Below are positions 41,069-51,930 of a stretch of DNA of 64,000 nucleotides, one piece after another. The notes below the pieces were generated by a model that saw only the letters and a list, made by a program, of their open reading frames with translations, did no database searches and was not told the DNA's origin. The position numbers and the translations under genes were made by a program. The stretch's first letter is position 1; each line of letters opens with the position of its first letter. This DNA comes from Doryteuthis pealeii (lineage: Eukaryota; Mollusca; Cephalopoda; Myopsida; Loliginidae), in assembly GCA_023376005.1 (NCBI GenBank), contig CM042160.1, positions 86,581,248-86,645,247 on the forward strand, in the 5' to 3' direction.

Positions 41069-43798
41069 TGAGGAAAGGTTAGAGGTAGGAGAGTAAACAC
41101 AAAAAAAACCAACTCCTGCGACACTGCCGTTGCCAAACTGCATTGGTTTCTTACCTTTCCTTTGGACCACTGCGGCAGTGTGGAGAGGGGGGGATCTGCT
41201 GCTTGGGTAACAGCTCATCCTCCATACCAACCCATCCAGGCTACGTAGTTCCACAATAAATAAATAAATGAATTTTTTTTAAATTAAAAAGTTTGGACAC
41301 CCCACAATCGTCTTTAGCAGATGGAAGGATGCTAACAATGACAAAATAGATTTTCAAATTTAGATTTTAAAAGTTACAAAGCCAAAAATGTTCAGCATCG
41401 GCCGAGAACTTTTCAAAGCTCTTATTGGCATTTCAGTCTTGGAAGACTATAAAATAGTTCTTGTGCCCCTGAAGTTACAGCGTCTCCTGTGACGTCCAAT
41501 GTTTGAAAAACATTCTCAACCACAGATGTCGCGTGTGAAGGCTGTCCCTGAAGATGTTGATGTGCCGGTGCTTTGTGGCTGAAAACTTTTCAAAACACTT
41601 AGCCACATAATTATGGAATTAATTATTGGATTAATCAATTTTATAAGTAAATCGTGAATTAATTCCCGTGCTAATTTCAACACTTTAGTTTTTAACTTTC
41701 ATCTTGTTCAAATCGAACTCCCCTCCCCCATAATTATTTACTAATCTTAGATTAATTGTGACACAAGGCCAAAAGTATTTAAGACACCCAGTGAGAATGT
41801 CTAGCTTTTCTCTCTTTCCTTCTTTTTCTCACTCTTTGATCTTTTCTTTTGTCTCTCTCTCTCTCTCTCTCTCTGATCTTCTCTTTTGATCTTCTCTTTT
41901 GTCTCTCTCTCTCTCTCTCTCCATATCCTTTTTTGTCTGTCTATCCATTCCTTTCTTCCCTGCATAAAAAAATCAAAACAAAACAGCAAAATAATGGCCA
42001 TAAAATAACGAGTTTTTATTTGCAGAAAGAAATAGATTCACATAAATCTTTGTCCTCATAATTCATCTTAAAAAAAAATTAAAATAAAAAAAAAAATTAA
42101 AAATTGAAATTAAAAAAAAAAAAGTTGTTTCTTTTGGTAGTGTTTTTTGTTTTTTTTTAATAGGAAAAGAAAACCCAAATGACAAACAAAACAAAAAAAA
42201 TATAAATTAAAAAAAAAAAAAATGGGAAAGCAAAAAAAAAAAAAAAAAAAAGAAAGAAAAAGAAAAAAAAGAGAAAAAAAAAGAAAAAAGTTAACAAGAA
42301 AAGAGGAGAATATATTTGAAATAATAATCAACCCCCAATCTGCTGACTTGAAAAAAAAAAAAAAAAATAAGAAATAAAAAAAATTTGAAAACAGGAAAAG
42401 AAAAAAAAAAAAACAACATTTGTCTATCATGAAATAAGGAATGTTTTGGTTTATTTTTTAAAAATCAGTGTCATAATTATTATTATCATTTTTTTTTTTT
42501 TTGCAACACACAACTTTTCTTCCTATATATTGTGTACGATTATGCACAAATTATATATATACACAAATCTCTCTTGTGTGGAAAAAAAAATGTCTTCTGC
42601 TTTGGAAGCCAAGCAAAAAGATTTGCCACAAAAAGAGATTCAAACTTCATGGCCAACAATAGATGGCTTAGATATCTAGACCAGCATGTTAACCCCTTCA
42701 GTCACCGCAGAGGATGATGGCTGTAAGTTAAGCTGGTGTTCTCTGCTACACAATTGTCAACATTCATTTTACCTAACTCCTCAACAGAGTAAGAAGAACT
42801 CTCACTCCATTGCAAGAGTCAAACTCAGATGTTCAGCATTCCAGACCACCTAAGAATTTTTCATCCCTAACAGTGACACGTAATATATGATGTGTGGGAA
42901 TATGCACATCCTTTTTTCAAATCTTTTTTTCTTCTTTCTTTTTTTAAATTTTAAACTTACTTTTATACATTAAAAAAAAAAAATGGAAGCAAGATAGAAA
43001 CTATCTATGCCTCTGTATATGTAAGGTGTGTATACTTACGCACGTGTGCGTGTATAAATTTATATAGCACACACATGCAAATATTTATAACACCTACACA
43101 CCATTTCAATCTTTTTTTTTTTTATTAAGTTTTTTTTTTTTTTAAATAATCTTTTATGGTTCTTCTCTCCAGAAATATTACACACTAAAAATGGCTGACA
43201 CCAAATAATGGAAAGACAAACAAAGGGCACATAACTCCTCCTCTATTTATCTAATTTTTTTTTAAAACCCCCTCCAGATAAAAAGTTTTAACTACATACA
43301 ATTAGCTAAGACCAAACAATAAAGGAATAAAGATAAGGGGAGGAGATGATACCAACAATAATTTGCAATAAGAAAAGAGTTACTAATCTCAAACTAATTT
43401 TTTTCTAATAAAAAATAATTTGAAATGTCTTCAAGTGTTCGGTGGTTTCTAGATCTAAGAGGGGAAGTTTTGTTTATTTACAGCAGTGACAGAGAAAATA
43501 ATTAGGGGAATGTGATTTTTTTAATAGGGTTTTTTTATAAAGTGTTGTCAGTATTTCTAGATTTACTAGACTTATCAGAGCATTGGAAACTGACACGTTC
43601 AAAAGAATCCCTTACAAAATCTTACACTTGTGATAAACACACAACTTTCTGAACCTAAAAAAAAAAAAAATTCCATCAATTACATTAACATCTTTTATCA
43701 TAAGAATTCAGAAGCAGCCTCATATTTGCAACAATGGTCTTTTCATTTCATCTAAATCCATGTTGACTCAAAACAGAAATTTCTACAACTAATACCAG

Positions 43799-43832
<34 letters not shown>

Positions 43833-43982
43833 TTATAAAGTGTACAGAAATAAATCCGCTCTACTTATGTATTGAGCACTTTATATTTGTTATAATGCTA
43901 ACTTATCCGAGTAACACTTATACCAACTAAATATTGAGACCAACCCAATATTTTTTTACCGCTAAGTCATTCCCTTTACATT

Positions 43983-44027
<45 letters not shown>

Positions 44028-44110
44028 TACAATACATTTAAGGTGTTATTGTTAACATTGGTTTCAAAGCAGCATATTAGTGACTTTTCATCAAGACAAC
44101 ATGCCTGTAA

Positions 44111-44440
44111 AACTTAACAGGTGTGTTGTCTTGATGATAAGTGGCTAACATACTGCTTTGAAGCCAATGGTAAAAATTGCACCTTAAATGTATTGTACAC
44201 AATAATGAATAAATAAAATAAATAAATAAATACAGTTCTTACACCCGTAATCAAGCACTTTATTTTCAATTCTCCAATACTAGATATTGGAGAATTGAAA
44301 ATAAAGTGCTTGATTACGGGTGTAAGAACTGTATTTATTTATTCATTATTGTGTACAATACATTTAAGGTGCAATTGTTACCATTGGCTTCAAAGCAGTA
44401 TGTTAGCCACTTATCATCAAGACAACACACCTGCATAAAA
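44111..44440. mobile_element. Long near-perfect palindrome
   Basis: TGTGTTGTCTTGATGATAAG is matched by CTTATCATCAAGACAACACA. The inner arms CTTACACCCGTAATCAAGCA and TGCTTGATTACGGGTGTAAG flank a centre near 44278. Arms are about 155 bp with very few mismatches. A third arm copy lies at 44028-44105. Confidence 0.9.
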
Positions 44441-44461
44441 GAACATCTGCATAAGTAAAAT

Positions 44462-44553
44462 TTGACATGTGGTCAATTTCTGAAGCAGAGTTTGATAGGT
44501 TTGAATTCAGTTTTCCTTCTCCTAGACTGGTTGCTTAACCAAAGTTAAAGTTT
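44462..44553 (-). repeat. Family C SINE 3' fragment
   Basis: GGTCAATTTCTGAAGCAGAG, GGTTTGAATTCAGTTTTCCT and TAGACTGGTTGCTTAACC match the 3' third of family C. Confidence 0.65.
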
Positions 44554-45823
44554 ATATTTTCAGACTATCATTTGAATAATCATTTATTAATTTAGAATGT
44601 AAATGTAATTTTGATTTAAAAATCTGCTGGTTTAAGTTTTTATCTCATCGACAAAATGTAGATTAGGAATTTATGGCTTAAAGCAATTTTGAAAGATCTA
44701 AAATTTTTAATCTTGAAGATTAAAATTGTTTTTCCTATTGTTAATATGTATACACATTTTTTATTTTAGTACTACTATCAGGGTGTAAATATATTTGAAG
44801 AAAAAGAATTGCTTACAAAATCTTACACTGATGTTAGTCACAGAAATTTCTGTACCTAAAAAATACCATCATATGCATTAACTTCTTTTATTGTAAGAAG
44901 TTTGAAGCAGTTTCATATGTGTAGTATAAGGGCTTTTCTTTTTTTTCATGTATGTCCAAATACCATTGCTCTCATAGTGCCAACTTATTGAGTATATGTG
45001 TAAATAAACAGTATTTTTTAAATTCATTTGAACTGGTTGCTATACCTTTTCCCAACTCACACACACACATATTAAAATGGAGCGTTAACCACAACAACTT
45101 ATAAAGAGAATAACTTTCCAACTGAAAATCATCAGAATGTTGGAATTAATAACAAAAAAGTTAATCGCAGATGATTTTTTTCTCCTCCAGAGGGGAAAAA
45201 AAAAAAGTGGACTTTAACTTTTTTTTTTCTTCTTTTTTTGTGTTTTTTTTTTTAATTTATTGGCAGTGAGTGACTATTAGGCTTGTAAAGTCCAAAAACA
45301 ATATTAAAAAAAAAAAAAAAGAGAAAAGAAAAATATTTAAAATTTTTAACTTTTATGCAGAAAATTTGAGATAATGGAAAAAAATCTAAAAATATTTATT
45401 ATATCAGAATGGATTTCTAAAATAAAATAAAAAAGTGTTGCCACTCGAATATGAATAGTGACATTGTTGACAACATTTAAAAGAAAGAAAAAAAAAGAAA
45501 AAGAAAAAAAAAAGTTTGATAATTTATATTATTAGATTGTCAACTACAAGGCAGCTTCCCCCCCACCTCTTGAAAAGAGCGCCAGTTTCTATAAATTTTG
45601 AGCAGTCAAACATTTGGGGGGTGGGCGATTCAGAGAAGGAGGGTGTGACTTGCCCTTAAAGAGGAGGAGTTCTGGTTTTAAGAAAAATGGAAAACAAGAC
45701 ATTTGAAGATTTTAAAAATATTTTCAATAAAATTTTTAAAAATTAAAAAAGATTTGTTTCAAAGCTTCAATTAAAAAACAAACAAAAAAAAAAAAAAAAA
45801 AAAAAACATTTTTTTGAAGTTTC

Positions 45824-45861
<38 letters not shown>

Positions 45862-46424
45862 TTTAAAGTTTCAGTTAAAAAAAGAAAAAACAATTTTTTT
45901 TTTAAAAGAAAAAAAAAGGGGATGGGTTTCAATTGAAAAAAGAAAAAAAAAGAACTTTTTCAATTAAAAAAAAAAAATTATTTTTTTAAAGTTTCAATAA
46001 AAAAAATAAAATAAAAACTTTTCTTTACAAGAAAAAAAAGTAGGTGGGTGAAATAAATAGTAAAATATAGATTTGATATATGTATTAACAAAGAACAGTT
46101 AACAAAAATACCAAAAAAAGAGAAAAAATAAGAAGAGACTTGAGGTATCCATCTTGAAAATTTACAGTAACAATAATAGCTGATTGTTAGGTTTTTGTCA
46201 AACCATTTGGGTGCCAGGTCAGCATCTTGGAGAGGGAGGAACAGTGCCATATTCCAGTGTTTTTTTTTTTGTTCTATTTTTTGTTATTGTTGTTTTATTT
46301 TTGGTGTAGGAAGAAAAGAATTTTAAAAATTAAAGAAAGATGGGGGGAGGGAAGAAAACACCGCTAGTACACAAGATGGCAGCCGTGGAGGAAAAAAATG
46401 TTTCTTTTCTTTATTTTAAAAAAA

Positions 46425-46491
46425 TCAATTAGCCAATATACACTTGATTGAACGAGGCGTAGATTCATCATTCAGGTGAAGTGTTGTGTAA
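46425..46491 (-). CDS. CYRI: CYRI terminal coding exon
   Basis: The acceptor TTTTTTAG precedes base 46491. The exon completes the split arginine, then encodes [21 protein letters not shown] and TGA (plus-strand TCA at 46425-46427). The YTTxHLNDES core is diagnostic, and the last residues differ from the vertebrate SMLQ ending. I cannot place the 3' end of the transcript. Confidence 0.95.
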
Positions 46492-47931
46492 CTAAAAAAG
46501 AAAGAAAAAAAAAATCAAGATATAAGATAAACAAAAACTGTTTTTCATTTTAATTTCAGAGATGAGGAATTATTATCATTATTATTATTAATTATTATTT
46601 TACCCTTTGGTAGAACATTATACAGTCAAAATAAATATCATCTATATATTAATACGTGTGTTCCTAAATCTTCCATCCGTTATCATCCTGCAACACCCTC
46701 TGGTTAAAAATCAGACCGTCCAAATCATCCAAGATGCAATGTAAAAATTTAAATCCAGATTATCTGGTGTCGATTAATCGTAGATTTCTTAATTGTCTGA
46801 CTTTATTTCACCCAATTTTAAAAATGAAACATTCCAAATGGTGTTACATCGCTTAAATGCCCAACATAAAATTAAAATGAATTGAGAAAAAAAAAAAAAA
46901 AAAAAAAAAGGTTGTTGGTTTTATTTGTGACGATATTGAAATTGCAAAATCATTTCTGGCTTAAAAAGCCCCTCTTGATTTTTGTTTTGTTTTGTGGAAA
47001 TTCCACAGGTCCTGCTAGTTATTATTAATAATAATGATCTTTTTATTGAATATTGTTTGAGATGTTAATCACATAAGTGAATGCTGCAAACTGGTACAGA
47101 AGAAATACAAGAATAAGCATGATCGGGTAGGAAAGGCGATCCACTGGGAATTATGCAAGTGATTAAAATTTAACTATGCTCACAATATCTCAGAAAATCA
47201 GAGTAAAGAATTAAACCCGATCTACTTGTCTAAAGATTATTTGTATTTAAAAAAAAAAAAAAACTTATTCAGGTCAGTAACACAAATAATTCAATTGCTT
47301 TTCATTTAAATCAGTGGTTCTCAACCAGGGTCCATGTGGACCCCCGGGTACCCTATAACATTAAATATATTTAACTATAAAAATACAATGGGATTTTTAA
47401 ACATTGAATGGCTATGGGAGACCCTCCCATAGCCATTCAATGTTTAAAAATCCCATTGTATTTTTATAGTAAAAACCAGAGTAAAAAAAGGTTGAGAACC
47501 ATTCATTTAAATAACAGAAGTTTACATGTACAAAAAAAAAAGAAAAAAAAAAAGATTTTATTAAGTGATTTGTTTTTACGGAACACACAGATGTCACATG
47601 ACTTGAAATTAATAAGAAGGAAAATAGAAAAAAAACCAACAAAAAAAAACCCATCAGATCAACTTACCGAATTGCATTCATTAGTACTTCGACTTTCTCA
47701 CTTTCTTGATCCTTAAGAAGTTTTAGGCAACGTTTTACCTAGAAAAAAAAAAAAGACAAAAAAAAAAATACGCAGGGTACAAAAAATTTTTAAAAAATAA
47801 TAAAATAAGTGGGGTAAAAAAAAAGAAAAAGAAAAAAAAAAAAAAAAAAAAATGGGGTAAAAAAAGAAAAAAATTATAGGGGTAAAAAAAGAAGAAAAAA
47901 AAAAAAGAAAAAAAAGAAAAAAAAAAGAAAG

Positions 47932-47962
<31 letters not shown>

Positions 47963-50833
47963 AAAAAAAAAAGAAAAAAAAAGAAAAAAATCAGGTAAAA
48001 AAAATTTTTTTTTAAATATAGGGGTAAAAAAAAAAAAAAAAAGGAAATACAGTGGTCCTTTACTTACAAGTGAGGCATTTGTGGTGTAATGACTAGAGGC
48101 GAAGGAAATGGACTCGTCCACAAAATCCTAGATGAGGCTGTCTACATTTCACATAGTGCTAATCCCTTGGGAAAGGTATGCATTCAACTACTCTCCCTCC
48201 AGCTATGGATAATAATCTTTAGCCATTAAAGAAATTTTTAGTAGGCTACACATGGCATCCATTTTGGATTTCCTTTCTAAATTATGGAGGCACCTGTGAT
48301 GTAATGGTTATTATTATTAAAAAAAATGAACACTGACACGGTTCAAATCCTAGATGAGGCAGTTTGCATTTCACATAGAGCTAATACCCTTGGGAAAGGT
48401 ATGCATCTAACTATTCTCCATACAGCAGGGCAGACTGGGCTCTTTAACTTTGGTTAGGCAACCAGTCTAGGAGAAGGAAAACTCTGAATTCAAACCTAAA
48501 AAATTGACCTTGTGTCACATCCTGCTCATGCAGAGAGGTTAGTAAATATGTCCAAGTGACCCAAGTTATGAGTTGCCACTCGTTAGAGTTTTTGCTTTTG
48601 TGTTGAAAAGCTCAAATTTGAGGTATGAGTGAACTTCATGCATGAAAGGGACTGGTTATTTCCTAGTTGAGTAACATGATATTACAGGGTGACCCAGAAA
48701 AAACAGAACCCAAATTATTTATTTTCCCATTAAACCCTAACCCCGCCCCCCAGTTGAGTAACATAATATTACAGTGTGACCCAGAAAAAACAGAACCCAC
48801 AAATTTTGTAATAAAACTTTTTTTTCTTTTTTTTGAAAGTTTAAGTCCAACAAGGTTTAGGGTTAGTTTAATGGGAAAATAAATAATTTGGGTTCTGTTT
48901 TTTCTGGATCACTTATGTTACTCAACTAGGAAATAACCAAGGGACTTTTAAATTGCCAATAGGATCTAGAGAAAATACATTTTTAAAGACAAGTCATACA
49001 GTGATACCTTGACTTACGAGTGCCGCATGAGTAGCACGGCTTGGATCTGTGGGGTAAAGTGGGGAGCTGATGGTAGGTGTGGCGTTCCACGTGTTTTCGT
49101 CAGGAGTTTATCCATGTGTACATTATTCAAACTTATTTTTAAATAACCAAATGAAATGAAATAATAATAATAGAAAAAAATGTAGAAATATTCCGCACAC
49201 AAAGAAGATTCGAACCTTCTTCAGAGTAAATCCTTATTTTTTGTGTGCAGAACATTTCTACATTTTTTCTATTATTATTATTTCATTTCATTTGATTATT
49301 TAAAAATAATAATAGTTTGAATAATGTACACATGGATAAACTCCTGACCGAAACACGTGTAAGTTAAATTAATTAAAATATCCTATTTTATCCATTCTAT
49401 ACTTTCTTTCCTTTATTTCTTTTTTCAACATACTGTCGGATTCACTTCCATTTTCATTTTACATATATGTGTGTGTGTGTGAGTGTAGTGATTGAATAAA
49501 TGCCAAACAAAAAAGATTACTAAGACATCAGTCTGGGTTTGGGCCACACCTTTGACACGTGCCTGATGTATACCTTTAATGTTTATTGTGGATTGTGGAA
49601 AGAGAAAAATCCATGGGACACTTACATCAATTCCCGAGTTTTTAGCAAAGGCTCCCACTGGATGTACATGGTCATAAAGAATTATCACTCCGACCATCAC
49701 CCGTAAGCAGAACCATTTTGTTTCCTCGTTCTTGAATCTTGAGCAGTAATTTCTAAGAAAGAGAAGAAAAAACAAATTTTAGTTACAAACAGATAAAATC
49801 AACAATAAATTTAAAAAATATAAAAAATAAAAACACTATAAACACCCAAAAATAGAAGAAAAAAAGAAGAAAAGAACAAAGAATAACTAAAAGAAAAAAA
49901 AACAAACAAAAAACAGGAAAATGATGAGACACCCTAATAAAAAAAGGGGAAAAAAGGAGAAAAAGGGGGGGAAAAAGGGAGACCCCCACCCCACCCTAAA
50001 AACCAAAGAAAAAAAGGAAGAAAAAGAAAGAATAACTTTAAAAATATATATAAATAAAAATAACTAAGCAAGTAAAAAAAAAAAAAAAAAGCAAAAATAA
50101 ACAATTGAAAAATGGGGTAAAAGTAACTAAAAAAAATGGTTAAATTCACAAAAACCCTTTAAGCAAATTAAATAAATAATTAAAGAAAGGAGTGGTAGTA
50201 CCTGTTAGGGTCCCATCTATGGGTTAAATAGAAAAATGTATTTATAAAAAAATTGTATTATCCATTAAGAATTGATTTATTTCAAAAACTTTATCGGCAT
50301 TAAATGACCCACTGAGGTTGATATGCCATAAACAAAACAAACCAAATAAAATAAAAAGTAAAATATAAAAAGGAGGAATATTTTTGTTTGGATCAAAATA
50401 ATTATCAATTGATTTTATCTGAAGATTTATTATTTTTTCTTCTTTTTTTTTCACTTTGTTTTATTTTCTTATCTCATTCTTTATTGTTTAAATGAACCCA
50501 ACACTCTAATGTGCGTGTGCGTGCGTGCCAATAACAAAATGGCTGCCAATCTGCCCTTATTCACTTCTGACATTTCATAATCATTTCTCAGTTTAACCTT
50601 TTAACCAGGAAAATCTTCAGAGAAATTATTTGGCCAAGAAAATCTTGTCAGAGAAGGCAAAAAAAACTCTTATTCAGATTTTATGACTTTAGCCTTTTGA
50701 CTCGTTGTTCTTTAGCAAAATTAAGATGTCTACAAATCAATTTGGGAATGGATAACATTTGGATTATTAAATTAAAAGGTACAAATCATTCACCATTTAG
50801 AGATGATTACCAACAACCATGCCTATGTTATTT

Positions 50834-50867
<34 letters not shown>

Positions 50868-51301
50868 CAATAAAGGAAGGAAGAACTCAATACAGTAATC
50901 CCATAATAAATTTATTTCGAAGAAAATTGGGGCCCATATAAATCTAAGTTGATTTAATACAGCTCCCCAAATTTTCGTCTCATCAGATGGGTCTCAATTC
51001 ACTTATAAGTGAATTGAGACCCATCTGATGAGACGAAAATTTGGGGAGCCGGTTGAAATCAACTTAGATTTATATGGGCCCCAATTTTCGTCGAAATAAA
51101 TTTATTATGGGATTACGGTGTTGAGTTCTTCCTTCCTTTATTGATAAATATTGCTCTGTATATAATCTAAAAGGTTATTTTACATTGAGCTCTCTTTAGT
51201 GATTCACTGTATTTATACATACTGGATCATCAATATTAGTACAGTGGATCTTAGAAATCACATATAGAATCATCCCTTACTACCAAGTTTTGGATAAATT
51301 T

Positions 51302-51349
<48 letters not shown>

Positions 51350-51896
51350 CCAAAAGTCCAGAGAAGAAATCTTCCTTACGACATAGGTTTTTTTTAAAAA
51401 CAACTTGTCGCAGTTTGAGAGCTCAATGTGTGCTCTTATTGTTAGAGTCACAGAGCAAATTTATATTTAAATAAATAACAAAAGACTTAGAGATCCTGCA
51501 TTATAGACTATTTCAGCGAGCTTAGACAAAAATGTCTAATTCTCCCGACTCATCAGATGCGAATGATGAATTCTTTATTTTTAAGGCATTTGAAAACAGA
51601 TTTTTTTTTTTTTCCCTTCCTTTTAAAATTGTCCTATCCTGCTCAACTGTAGAGTAATAAAAATAGGAATAAAAATACAAATTGTATTTTTATTCCTATT
51701 TTTATTACTCTACAGCTGAGCAGGACAGGACAATTTTAAAAAGGAAGGGGAAAAAAAAAAAAAAATCTGTTTTCAAATGCCTTAAAAATAAAGAATTCAT
51801 CATTCGCATCTGATGAGTCAGGAGAATTAGACATTTTTGTCTAAGCTCGCTGAAATAGTCTATAATGCAGGATCTCTAAGTCTTTTGTTATTTATT

Positions 51897-51930
<34 letters not shown>

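Larger units (their letters stand above)
43602..44960. repeat. Diverged direct repeat pair flanking the 44 kb palindrome
   Basis: Bases 43602-43775 and 44805-44960 share ACAAAATCTTACACT, CATTAACTTCTTTTAT-like and CAGAAATTTCT blocks in the same order. This lies in the 3' flank of CYRI. Confidence 0.55.
41800..46424. other. A-rich 3' flank of CYRI
   Basis: Dominated by A-rich and mixed A/T runs (42060-42420, 45170-45980), CT microsatellites (41850-41925) and TA microsatellites (43801-43829, 43985-44021). Part of it may be CYRI 3' UTR. I see no convincing coding sequence and cannot choose a poly(A) site. Confidence 0.5.

Noticed and set aside
42110..42430. Phe/Leu-rich minus-strand open frames (also 47735-48121 and 49783-50149)
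   Set aside because: They are translations of A-rich runs and lack any recognisable protein feature.
46410..46415. CYRI poly(A) signal (AATAAA on the minus strand)
   Set aside because: It begins only about 10 bases after the stop codon, too close to be the likely sole signal. Many AATAAA matches occur by chance in this A/T-rich flank.
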